Assembly (NCBI GenBank): GCA_905235525.1
Contig: CAJOLW010000021.1
Coordinates: 1-64,000 of the forward strand
Reading direction: 5' to 3'
Source of the DNA: an uncultured Bacteroidaceae bacterium
GTDB taxonomy: Bacteria; Bacteroidota; Bacteroidia; Bacteroidales; Bacteroidaceae
Length of the DNA stretch: 64,000 nucleotides
The notes under the pieces were generated by a model, which was not told the origin of the DNA, made no database searches, and worked only from the letters and a program-made list of their open reading frames with translations. Below, piece by piece: positions 45,379 to 54,900 of the stretch. Position 1 is the stretch's first letter, and the number at the start of each line of letters is the position of its first letter. The translations under genes were made by a program, and so were the position numbers.

Positions 45379-48113
45379 TCATCCTCTATTTGAATTCTTA
45401 ATCATTTCTCTCACCAATTCATTGAACCGCGTCGCTTCCATCAATTGTTCGATGGTCAGGTGCATCCTGTATCGCCAATAATGTCGGGGTTTGGCGGGAA
45501 TATTGATTCTCTCCCCGTTCGGGTCGGGCAGTCTCAGTTCCTCATCCATTGACAACCAATCCTGTAATGACAGCAGGGTCAGTGCAGACGGACAGAAGAG
45601 ATGTGCCGACACAATCTCCTCGCACAGCCATCCTGGAGCAGGGTGGGGAGCGGTGCCATCCTTGTGCAAGGCATGATTGTAGAACTTTTGTGCCCTTTCC
45701 TTGTCCTCGTCCCACCATTGGCGCAGTGGGGGCATGTCGTGGGTGGAGATGGTTGCCACTGAACGGTATGGATTTTCCCACAGATGTCCGAACTGGAGAT
45801 AAGGTGATTTCGGCATGGTCTGGATTTCCAAGGAGAGAATCCTCAAGTCGTTCATGACCCATCCCACACTTTCCGGCACCATGCCGAGGTCTTCGGCACA
45901 TACCAGCATGCGTGTTGATTGGGTCAGGACAGGCAATTTCCGCATGGCCTCGTCGTACCAAAACTTGTTATGCCGATGATAGAAATACTCGTTGTACAGG
46001 CAGTTGAAGGCTTCTTTCTCATGTAGCAGAAGCGAGTCATAGACATAGTCTTTCTGTGCCGATATACGAGGATGGTACATCTCGGGATTTTTCCTGTCGG
46101 GAATGAAGAGTACGCACGACACCAAGTCGTAGAGTCCGTCGCGTAATGTGATGCTGTCCTCATCGGTCTTGTTCGCAAAGGCTGCTTCTATTTGCCGTTG
46201 AGTGGCATACTCATCCTTCAGTTCGTATCGTCCGTCTCCTTTGGGGCGCAGATAGATGGCTTTCACCAGTTCTGTACGGTAACCGAAGATTTTGTTCAGG
46301 GTCTCATCAGTGATGTAAGGGTGTGTCATGTTGTCTGCGTTGAAGCGCATCCCGTAACTCTCTATCTCATCCACGGTCATGGGAAGGGAAGGAGAGAATT
46401 GTCCCAAGAGTCCATGCACCGAGTGCAGTGGAATGTCCCAGATGCGGAAGAAGCCCAATACATGGTCAATCCGATAGGCGTCAAAATACTCTGCCATCTT
46501 CTGGAGGCGACGAATCCACCACTGGTAGTTCTCTTTCGCCATCGCCTCCCAGTTATAGGTGGGGAACCCCCAGTTCTGTCCGTCCTTGGAGAAGTCGTCT
46601 GGGGGGGCTCCTGCTTGTCCGTCTAAATGGAAGAGGTGGGGTTGTGACCAGGCATCTACGCTGTCGCGGGAGATGCCGATGGGGATGTCGCCCTTGATGA
46701 TAATGCCGTTTTTTCTGGCTTCATTTCTGATGTCCAACAATTGGAGGTGTAAGAGGTACTGCACAAAATAGAAGAATGCCACTCCTTCATAGTGTGTGCT
46801 TTTCTTGGCAACCAGCCGTTCCACTTCTCTTTTGTTGTACTGTACCGACACCACTTCCCGAATTCTGCAGTTTTGTATTGGTCTCTCAGATAGGAGAATG
46901 CTGCATAGGGGATCAGCCAGTCTTTGTTATTGTTGAAGAAGTGTTTGAAGTCGCTTGTCTCTAATGTGTCCTTGCCCTCCTGCTGATACACCTGCCGCAG
47001 ATATTCGGTCTTCAGCGCGATGACCTGTTCGTAGTCCATCTCTTTCAGGGTGTTCAACTGTTGCCGCCTCATCATGAATTTCTCCATGGTCAAACGGTTT
47101 TTCAGTTGCGGTAATGCGTTCAGGTCACAATAGAGTGGATGTAGCGCAAAGACGGAGATGGCATTGTAGGGGTACGAATCCTGCCATGTGCCCATGGTGG
47201 TTGTATCGTTGATAGGTAGGATTTGGATGATGTGCATTTTGGTTTTCACCATCCACTGAATTATCGCCTTCAAGTCGCCGAAGTCACCCACGCCATAACT
47301 CCTTGCCGAGCGTAGTGAGAACACGGGTATCACCACTCCTGCTATTTTCCAATTGTCAGTTCTCCTTCTTCCGTCGTCTTCATGTATGGATTTGATGGCA
47401 GAGGGACGTTCATCGGTCTTTATCCACATCTGTTTGGCTTGCAACCTCGGACAGCGCAGTTTCCGGTTCTCTCCCTCTTCCCAGCGCAGGATCTTGTTGT
47501 CGGCATCCACCACTACATATTTGTATTCCACCTCGTCGTATATCAATTCGGCGTCGATATTCACAGCCCATTCCTGCAAGTTGATTAGTGCCATGCGTTT
47601 GGCGTGTTTCCATTCGCCCAACTGTGGCGTGTTGCCGCATACCGCCAACCATTCGCCTCTCCTGAGTCGTGGTTCCACCACACGCAGTTGGAGGGTGGAG
47701 GAGTATAGGGTGTCGATGGCATTACAGTCATCAGGCACCGCGCTTCCACACTCTGTATAGGCGGACGAGAAGAGGGGTAAGTCTTCTGGGATGGGGCGCC
47801 ATTTGTCACTTAACACATAGTGGGTGGTGATGCCGTCGAACTTCACTTTGTGGGGAGCCACCTCCCATTCTGTCCAAACCAATTTTCCGTCCCGATACAT
47901 GGCATACTTGTACTCAATGCCATTACCTCCCTTCAACTGCGGGAACTGGAGAGGGTCTATCGTCATTCCCCCTTCCCAAATCTTACCTTCTTGGGTGTTC
48001 AATGGCAACTCTTCCATTGCCACTTTCTTTCCACGTTTTTCCACGACCCACACCTGCACGCGCAAATCCTCTCCCCAACGGGTACGATATTCTATATTGA
48101 ATTGGATCTTCAT
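45379..48113 (-). pseudogene. malQ: 4-alpha-glucanotransferase, broken by a one-base frameshift
   Basis: Amylomaltase that transfers alpha-1,4-glucan segments in maltodextrin and glycogen metabolism. The start at 48113 (MKIQFNIEYRTRWGE) is chosen for its place behind a perfect promoter. Two starch-binding CBM20-type domains (about 1-115 and 130-250) precede the GH77 domain (SYGVGDFGDL, QAGAPPDDF, KGDIPIGI, CAEDLGMVPESV, STHDMPPLRQWW). The frame breaks near 46835-46845: the first frame continues as nonsense to 46656, and the real sequence (YNKREVERLVAKKSTHYEG) lies in the next frame to 45379. Restoring one base gives 911 residues, close to the family's usual size. Likely a sequence error or a recent mutation. 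Confidence 0.88.
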
Positions 48114-48159
48114 TTGTCTTTCTTTTTTTTTATCATGGTTGCTGATCATCAACCAACTG

Positions 48160-48191
48160 CAAAGGTATGTTTTTTCCGTCAATCTTCCAAA
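48160..48191 (-). promoter_or_regulatory. Promoter of malQ
   Basis: On the minus strand TTTG (48188-48191), 20 nt, TACCTTTG (48160-48167). Full consensus match; about 45 nt before the start, which decides the start at 48113 over any longer frame. Confidence 0.82.
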
Positions 48192-48311
48192 CATCCACTT
48201 CAAAAAGTGAACTTGTGCCATTATTGTTGATTGTTGGACTGAACACGAAGAAAGTCTGTCGTGAATCACGATTTTATAGGTGTTCGTTCGTGAAAAATGA
48301 ATTAAAAACCG

Positions 48312-48319
48312 TATCTTTG
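48312..48319 (+). promoter_or_regulatory. -7 element of the sugar-kinase operon
   Basis: TATCTTTG, 27 nt before the start at 48347. A degenerate -33 (TTCG at 48287-48290) lies 21 nt upstream. Confidence 0.6.
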
Positions 48320-48346
48320 TGCTCAAATTGAAAAACGAAATGCCGT

Positions 48347-49495
48347 ATGGAAATGTATCAGTATCATATTTTTTCGCCCTATCGGGTGTGTCCATTGGGG
48401 GCACATGTGGATCATCAGCATGGCTTGGTGACAGGTTTCGCCATTGATAAAGGTGTGGACTTGTGGTTCGATGTGAGGAAGGATGGACACGTGCATCTGG
48501 CATCACGTTCGTTTGAAGGTGAGGTGGATTTTGATATTGACGCACCGACACAAGTGAAGGATCATCACTGGGGCGACTATGCCCGTGGCGCGAAGTATGC
48601 GTTGCGGAAACGGTTTGAGTTGAAGCAGGGCATTGAGGGGGTGATTCAGGGAAGTCTGCCTGTAGGTGGATTGTCATCGAGTGCAGCAGTGCTGATTGCG
48701 TATGTGATGGCGTTTGCCAAGGCGAATGGCATCACGTTGCAGCCTTTTGAGGTGGCGCAGATTGCTTCGGAGGCGGAGCGTGAGTACATTGGATTGAACA
48801 ACGGTTTATTGGATCAGGCGTGTATCGCGTTGGGCAAGAAGGGCGGGTTGTTGTTTCTGGATTGTGACAGCAATGAGTACCGCATCATCAGGAAGAATCC
48901 GGAGATGCCGGACTTTGAATTGGGCATCTTCTTTTCGGGGTTGACTCGTTCGTTGGTGAACAGTGATTATAACTTGCGTGTGTATGAGTGCAAGACGGCG
49001 GCATGGAATATGTTGGCATATACGGAGCAACCGTTGAAGACGTTTGACAAGACGTTCTTGCGGGATATCCCGAAGGCGACATTCGAGAAGACGAAGATTG
49101 CGATGCCTGCTCGTTTTGCTCGTCGAGCGGAGCATTTCTACTCAGAGTACCGCCGTGTGCGTCAGGGTGTGACGGCATGGGAGACGGGCAACTTGAAGTT
49201 GTTTGGCAAACTGAGTTTCGATTCGTGTGAGAGTTCTATCCATAACTACGAGTGTGGAAGTCCTGAACTGATTGCCATCTATGAAATCATGCGCACGTTG
49301 CCTGGTGTCTGGGGCGGACGTTTCAGTGGGGCTGGTTTCAAAGGTGCCTGTATCGCGATGATCGATCCTGCCTACAAGGAGCAGATCGAGAAAGAACTGA
49401 CGGCGCGATACCTGGAACAATTCCCTGAATACGAAAAGACGTTCAAGTGCTATTTCGTGAAGCCAGATGATGGAGCGAGGTTTGTGGAGGGATAG
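48347..49495 (+). CDS. GHMP sugar-1-kinase, galactokinase family (possibly galacturonokinase)
   Basis: 382 residues. The substrate motif PYRVCPLGAHVDHQHG replaces the GalK form GRVNLIGEHTDYNGG and resembles the PLGAHIDHQGG of plant galacturonokinases. The ATP motif GGLSSSAAV (about 107-115) and the C-terminal GRFSGAGFKGACIA are intact. It phosphorylates galactose or galacturonate at C1. The neighbours, a nucleotidyltransferase and a UDP-glucuronate-type 4-epimerase, favour galacturonate, but galactokinase remains possible. Automated annotation would probably call it galK. Confidence 0.82.
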   Translation: MEMYQYHIFSPYRVCPLGAHVDHQHGLVTGFAIDKGVDLWFDVRKDGHVHLASRSFEGEVDFDIDAPTQVKDHHWGDYARGAKYALRKRFELKQGIEGVIQGSLPVGGLSSSAAVLIAYVMAFAKANGITLQPFEVAQIASEAEREYIGLNNGLLDQACIALGKKGGLLFLDCDSNEYRIIRKNPEMPDFELGIFFSGLTRSLVNSDYNLRVYECKTAAWNMLAYTEQPLKTFDKTFLRDIPKATFEKTKIAMPARFARRAEHFYSEYRRVRQGVTAWETGNLKLFGKLSFDSCESSIHNYECGSPELIAIYEIMRTLPGVWGGRFSGAGFKGACIAMIDPAYKEQIEKELTARYLEQFPEYEKTFKCYFVKPDDGARFVEG

Positions 49496-49535
49496 ACAAT
49501 GGACAACAGACAATGGATTATGGAGAATGGACAAC
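49494..49535 (+). repeat. Left heptamer array at the four-helix-bundle gene
   Basis: Six 7-mers starting inside the kinase stop codon: AGACAAT, GGACAAC, AGACAAT, GGATTAT, GGAGAAT, GGACAAC. Positions 49494-49516 match the reverse complement of 49936-49958 at 21 of 23 bases, so the two arrays are inverted around the gene. Confidence 0.88.
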
Positions 49536-49894
49536 AGATGACGAGTGGGCGGAAATTGGAGAATTTGAAAATATGGAATGATTCGAGAGTTTTTGTGAAA
49601 GAGATCTATCAAATGATGGAATCTTGCCATGATTATGGATTTAGAGATCAGATTCAGCGTGCTTCCGTTTCAATTATGAACAATATAGCGGAAGGTTTTG
49701 AAAGTGGTAGTGATAGTTTGTTTGCAAGATATATTCAGATTGCGAGAGGCTGTTGCTCAGAAGTAAAAAGTATGCTGTTCCTGTGTGAAGATTTTCATTT
49801 CTGCACGGAGGAGTATCGTGTGGAGTTACATACGAAATTGTATAATATTTCAAGTGGTATATATAAATTGATTCAATATTTAAATAAAAAATGA
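49499..49894 (+). CDS. Four-helix-bundle protein (S23 / 23S rRNA intervening-sequence family)
   Basis: 131 residues from the ATG at 49499; the conserved core starts at KLENLKIWNDSRVFVKEIY, so the ATG at 49538 is an equally good start and would leave the heptamer repeat untranslated. QRASVSIMNNIAEGFESGS is the family signature. Members are found in rRNA intervening sequences and as scattered genomic copies, and are related to the Avd protein of diversity-generating retroelements; their function is poorly known. It interrupts the sugar-nucleotide operon 3 nt after the kinase and is flanked by inverted heptamer arrays, as an inserted cassette would be. Confidence 0.85.
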   Translation: MDNRQWIMENGQQMTSGRKLENLKIWNDSRVFVKEIYQMMESCHDYGFRDQIQRASVSIMNNIAEGFESGSDSLFARYIQIARGCCSEVKSMLFLCEDFHFCTEEYRVELHTKLYNISSGIYKLIQYLNKK

Positions 49895-49933
49895 TACGAC
49901 ACCAGATTTTATGTAACAACACAGCATTCAGTA

Positions 49934-49975
49934 GTCTATTGTCTGTTGTCTATTGTCTATTATCTGTTGTCTATT
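49934..49975 (+). repeat. Right heptamer array, inverted relative to the left one
   Basis: Six 7-mers GTCTATT, GTCTGTT, GTCTATT, GTCTATT, ATCTGTT, GTCTATT, ending 6 nt before the nucleotidyltransferase start. Complementary in sense to 49494-49535. Confidence 0.92.
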
Positions 49976-49981
49976 AAAAAG

Positions 49982-50713
49982 ATGAAAAATATAGTGATTG
50001 CGGCAGGATATGCCACGCGGTTGGGAGAGTTGACCAAGAACTTTCCGAAACCATTGCTGAGGATTGGGGAGAATACCATTCTTGGCAGGATGTTGGATGA
50101 CATCGATGGAATTGATGAGATTGATGAGCACATCGTCATCACGAACCATAAGTTTGCTCCGATTTTTGAGGAATGGAAGAAGGAAATGCGCTATGTGAAG
50201 CCCATTACGATTGTGGATGATGGGACGGAAACGAACGAGACGAGGTTGGGTGCGGTGTGTGACTTGCTGTATGCGATGCAGAAGTTGCAGATAGATGATG
50301 ATATGCTGGTGGTGGCTGCTGACAACCTGCTGTTTTTCTCGTTTCAGGAGTTTGTGGATTTTGCGAAGGAGAAGGGAACCTCGTGCATCATGTGCCACGA
50401 GCAGCCTGAATTGGCGAAACTGCAACGCACGGGTGTGGTGGAATTGGATGCGGAGATGAAGGTGCTGGGCATGGAAGAGAAGCCGCAGGTGCCGAAGTCG
50501 CATTGGGCTGTGCCTCCTTTCTATATCTATAAGAAGAAGGACCTCGAATTGGTACGCCACTCTGTGGAGAACGGGTGTGGAAAGGATGCACCGGGCAATC
50601 TGGCGCATTACATGGTGGAGCACACGGTGATGCATGCGTGGAAGATGTCGGCAGGACGGTTCGATATCGGCAGTCTGGACACGTATGAGGAGGCTGTGAG
50701 GAGATTCGGATGA
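49982..50713 (+). CDS. Sugar-phosphate nucleotidyltransferase
   Basis: 243 residues from the ATG at 49982; the upstream frame is heptamer repeat and was not included. The NTP-transferase fold begins IVIAAGYATRLGELTKNFPK, with the Lys of FPKPLL; VVAADNLLFF gives the metal-binding Asp. It is expected to make an NDP-sugar from a sugar-1-phosphate. Between a GHMP kinase and a UDP-uronate epimerase, UTP plus galacturonate-1-phosphate is the most economical guess. Confidence 0.83.
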   Translation: MKNIVIAAGYATRLGELTKNFPKPLLRIGENTILGRMLDDIDGIDEIDEHIVITNHKFAPIFEEWKKEMRYVKPITIVDDGTETNETRLGAVCDLLYAMQKLQIDDDMLVVAADNLLFFSFQEFVDFAKEKGTSCIMCHEQPELAKLQRTGVVELDAEMKVLGMEEKPQVPKSHWAVPPFYIYKKKDLELVRHSVENGCGKDAPGNLAHYMVEHTVMHAWKMSAGRFDIGSLDTYEEAVRRFG

Positions 50714-50795
50714 TTCGTGCGATTCGTGTTCAAAGAAAAAGAAAGGATAGTATTATAAAATGCAATTAGTGTGAATGTGAAATAGTAAGAAGATT

Positions 50796-51854
50796 ATGGA
50801 GAAGATTAGTTTAGATAGTAAGGCAATTCTTGTGACTGGTTCGGCAGGGTTCATCGGTTCGAACCTGGTGAAGCGTCTGTTTAAGGATGTGAAGGGTGCC
50901 ACGATTGTGGGCATCGACAACATGAATGACTACTATGATGTGAGTCTGAAAGAGTACAGATTGAAGGAGTTGGAGGCAGCCAAACCAGAAGGTGTCAGTT
51001 ATCAATTCATCAAAGGTGACATTGCAGACAAGGCAACGATTGACAGCATCTTCGAGCAGTACAAGCCAGCAGTGGTGGTAAACCTCGCTGCACAGGCAGG
51101 TGTGCGTTACAGCATCACAAATCCTGATGCTTACATCCAGTCCAACCTGATTGGGTTCTATAACATATTGGAGGCTTGCCGCAATCATCCTGTGGAGCAT
51201 CTGGTGTATGCCAGTTCGTCGAGTGTGTATGGCTCGAACAAGAAAGTGCCATACTCTACTGATGACAAGGTGGACAATCCCGTGAGTCTCTATGCTGCCA
51301 CGAAGAAGAGCAATGAACTGATGGCACATGCCTACAGTAAACTCTACAACATCCCATCAACAGGTTTGCGCTTCTTCACGGTGTATGGTCCAGCCGGACG
51401 TCCAGACATGGCGTATTTCGGTTTCACGAATAAATTGGTGAAGGGTGACACCATCCAGATCTTCAACTATGGTAACTGCATGCGCGACTTCACGTATGTA
51501 GATGACATTGTGGAGGGTGTGGTGCGCATCATGCAGGGAGCACCTGAGAAGAAGCAGGGAGAGGATGGATTGCCACTGCCTCCTTATGCGGTATATAACA
51601 TCGGTAACAACAATCCCGAGAACTTGTTGAACTTCGTGGACATTCTGCAACAGGAATTGATTCGTGCGAAGGTGTTGCCAGAGGATTATGACTTCGATGC
51701 TCATAAGAAACTGGTTCCCATGCAACCAGGTGATGTGCCGACTACTTATGCTGATACTTCGGCATTGGAACGTGACTTCGGATTTAAGCCATCGACATCT
51801 TTGCGGGAGGGTTTAAGAGCCTTTGCAGAATGGTATGCAAGATTTTATGAATAG
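50796..51854 (+). CDS. NAD-dependent epimerase, UDP-glucuronate 4-epimerase type
   Basis: 352 residues. The Rossmann motif GSAGFIGSNL, DNMNDYYDVSLK (a signature of UDP-glucuronate epimerases) and AAQAGVRYS, VYGSNKKVPYS and the catalytic YAATKK are present. VYGPAGRPDMAYF is also typical of the UDP-GlcA/UDP-GalA group. It interconverts UDP-glucuronate and UDP-galacturonate for surface polysaccharide or salvage. It is the last gene before a strong terminator and lies 82 nt after the nucleotidyltransferase. Confidence 0.88.
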   Translation: MEKISLDSKAILVTGSAGFIGSNLVKRLFKDVKGATIVGIDNMNDYYDVSLKEYRLKELEAAKPEGVSYQFIKGDIADKATIDSIFEQYKPAVVVNLAAQAGVRYSITNPDAYIQSNLIGFYNILEACRNHPVEHLVYASSSSVYGSNKKVPYSTDDKVDNPVSLYAATKKSNELMAHAYSKLYNIPSTGLRFFTVYGPAGRPDMAYFGFTNKLVKGDTIQIFNYGNCMRDFTYVDDIVEGVVRIMQGAPEKKQGEDGLPLPPYAVYNIGNNNPENLLNFVDILQQELIRAKVLPEDYDFDAHKKLVPMQPGDVPTTYADTSALERDFGFKPSTSLREGLRAFAEWYARFYE

Positions 51855-51855
51855 G

Positions 51856-51885
51856 AAAGGGGGCAAAAAGCCCTCTTTTTTGTTT
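51856..51885 (+). terminator. Terminator after the epimerase
   Basis: Stem of 9 pairs (51856-51864 with 51870-51878, one G-T), AAAAA loop, followed by TTT G and a run of seven T. It closes the sugar-nucleotide operon. Confidence 0.88.
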
Positions 51886-51900
51886 TTTTAATACCAAAGT

Positions 51901-51932
51901 TTTGGCTGTAAGAGATTTTGGCTGTACTTTTG
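51901..51932 (+). promoter_or_regulatory. Promoter of the alpha-2-macroglobulin gene
   Basis: TTTG (51901-51904), 20 nt, TACTTTTG (51925-51932). The region contains a 10-bp direct repeat TTTGGCTGTA, at 51901 and again at 51917. About 57 nt before the start. Confidence 0.78.
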
Positions 51933-51989
51933 TCTTTCCAAACCAAGAGCGTTGGCATCTTTTTTGTGTAATATAATCATCAATCCGAT

Positions 51990-54900
51990 ATGAATATTAA
52001 CAATCGTTTTTTATCTATTGCCTTATTAACTATCATGCTTTCAATAGGATTTCTAAAAATGTTTGGTAAAAAGGCTGATTTTGCCACGAAGGTGAAGTTG
52101 GCCATTGAGAGGGTGCAGATGGAAGCGGACAAGGATCCTGATACATTTAAGGAGAATATTGTCCAATTGGAGAAGGAATGGGCTGGAAGAAAAGACCCTG
52201 TGGAGCAGAGTGTGGTGCATGCTGTGCTGGGTTCCAGTTACAAGGAGATGAAGTGGACGCACATTTCTGATTTTGATGAAGAGACGCGTGATGACTATGA
52301 TGTGAAGCGAGATGAACATTTTGCCCATGTGCTTGACCATATGGAAGCCTTGGCACGGACAAAAGCGAATGCCTACTCGGAACTGTTGGAGGAGCGAGGT
52401 CGGGACAGCGAATTGTATGGCAATGATATGTTGTCGGTGATGATTGACTTCTTGAAAGAGAATGCCAGTTTGTCGCATGAGAAGGAAGCCGAGATCTACG
52501 AGAAGGCTTTTAAGATCTATCGTCAGCAGGGCAACAAGAATGGCTATGGACTGATGAAACGGCAGTGGTTGCAGGCGAAACGTAGGGTGGAGAACCAATA
52601 CGGTAACTTGACTTATCAGGAGTATAAAGACAGCGTTTATCAACTGATGCTGGAACTGAAAGACGAAGAGGTGGGGGCAGACTTGGCATTGGATTATAGG
52701 CATACGTTTTTGGATCGTGATGAGAGCATCCTTTTCTTGAGATGGACTGTGGATCATGTCGGTACTTCTCGTCGGAAGGATGAACTGAAAGGAGAACTCT
52801 CTGACTTGGAACGTCCCACTGTGAATATGTATCGTCAGGGGGATTTCATGGCCAATCGTCCTTATGAAACGGTACTGAGGTTCTGGAACAGTGAACGGGC
52901 AACGATGACAGTTCGCAAATATGTAGGACGGCGTCCTTTGAAAAATGGTGGTTCAGAACTGATTCTGACGGGTCCTGTGGTGGAACAGAAGGAGGTGGTG
53001 TTGGAGATGGATTCGGCCAACAGGGCACGGAAAGCCAAAGAGTTGCCTGTGGAGGGGAGTGCCAAGACGAGCCTCACGTTGCCTGCAGGTAGATACGTGT
53101 TCGTGGCTGAGGGTTTGGGAGAATCTTCTGTTACGGAATTTAGTGTCAGCACGATGCGTGTCATCAAAATAGACAAGGACGGGAAAAATTATCGAGTGTA
53201 TGTGGTGGACAATGAAACAGGACGTCCCCAGTCGGGTGTGAAGGTGCAGTGGAGAAAGGAACTTCCAGAACGGGGCCAGCGGACTGAAGGATGGGAGAAC
53301 CAAGGAATAGAAGAGGAGAAAGTGACGGGCGCAGATGGTATCGTGGATTTGAGTAAAACAGGATATGTCCGTGCCTTCCGAAATGAGGATGATTTTACAG
53401 AATGGGATCACGAGTATAATTATTGGAATGGAAACCCCGGAAAGGATGAAAAGTTCCTTTGTCGTATCATGACAGACCGAAGCATCTATCGTCCAGGACA
53501 AAAGGTGATGGGCTCAGTGGTTCTTTACACTCAGTGGGGTGACAAGGTGGATGTTTTGCCAGAAAGACCACTGACACTGACAATCAGTGATGCGAAGTGG
53601 AAGAAGTTGTCGGAGGTGGAGTTTGTCACCAATGAGTATGGCACGGCTTCCTTTGAGTATTTGTTGCCCGAAGATTGTGAGGTGGGCAGTTTGCACCTAA
53701 GGGTGAACAAGCAAGAGGTGCAGGCTTCGATTGACGTGAAAGTGGAGGAGTATAAGCGTCCCACTTTTGAAGTGTCGTTTGGCGATAGTCGTACGGGACA
53801 CTTTGGTGAGACTCTGGAGGCAGAAGGTACAGCCATGATGTTTGCTGGTGTGCCGGTGCAGGGAGCGCTGGTACGCTATACGGTGGAATACGCATCAGTG
53901 GAATTTAAGAGGTGGTGGCTCGAAATACGCTGGCATCACATGTCGGAGGGTGTCTTGACAACTGATGACGAGGGATACTTCAGAGTGCCTGTCATGCTGA
54001 CAAAAGAGCATCTGACATCCGAGGAACAGGTGATGCGATTCCGCGTGAAAGCCACCGTGACTGATGTGGCTGGTGAAAGTCATGATGCAGAGTGGACGGT
54101 GAATGCTACCAACCGAGAGTTTGCCTTGGAATTGACGGTGGATGATGTGCCAGATCTTGCCAAGGATGCCAGATTCAAAGTGGAGGCTTTCGATTTGAAC
54201 CGTGAGAAGGTGAAGGTGCAAGGTCAGTATGCGGTGATGTACGATTCGCGTGTGTTGACAGAAGGCGACTTCACGTCGGGCGATTCCATCCTCTTGCCCA
54301 AGAATCTGAGATTAGGCGTGAATTATTATATCAAGGTGAGTGCGCTTGAGAAGAGTGGGTACAAGGTGGTGGATTATGCTTCTTTCACCCCATACAACTC
54401 AGCCCTGCCTATATCGGAAATTGCCCGTCTGGGCACGAACGAGAAATTCCGTCCAGCGGCAGATGAAAAGGAAGGGAATTTCATCTATACGAAGAGTGAA
54501 GTCTTCACAGAAGGTGGTGCGGTTGATCTCTATTTCACAACAAACGAGACAGATGCCTATATTGTATATAATGTATATAACGAAAAGGGTTTGCTTGACC
54601 AACAGGTGGGTGTGACAGACGGAACGATGAAGCATCTTTGTCTGCAACATCGGAAAGAGTGGGGAGAGGGCATTGAAGTGGACATCTTTTATGTACGTAA
54701 CGGACAATTCTCCCGAATGGCGAAACGGTTTGAACTGGCTCGTCCTGAGAAGAAACTGAAATTGGAGTGGGCAACCTTCCGTGACAAGTTACAGCCGGGT
54801 CAGCAGGAGCAGTGGACATTGACGGTGACGGATAAGGATGGTAAACGTGTGAGTGGGGCAGAGATGATGGCTGTGCTTTATGATGCCTCGCTCGACCGCA

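Noticed and set aside
48114..48677. N-terminal extension of the malQ frame by about 190 codons
   Set aside because: It would cross a perfect promoter and run antisense through the sugar kinase gene; the family N-terminus begins at 48113.
49494..49975. Part of a diversity-generating retroelement (the four-helix bundle resembles Avd)
   Set aside because: No reverse transcriptase and no template/variable repeat pair is visible in the surrounding sequence.
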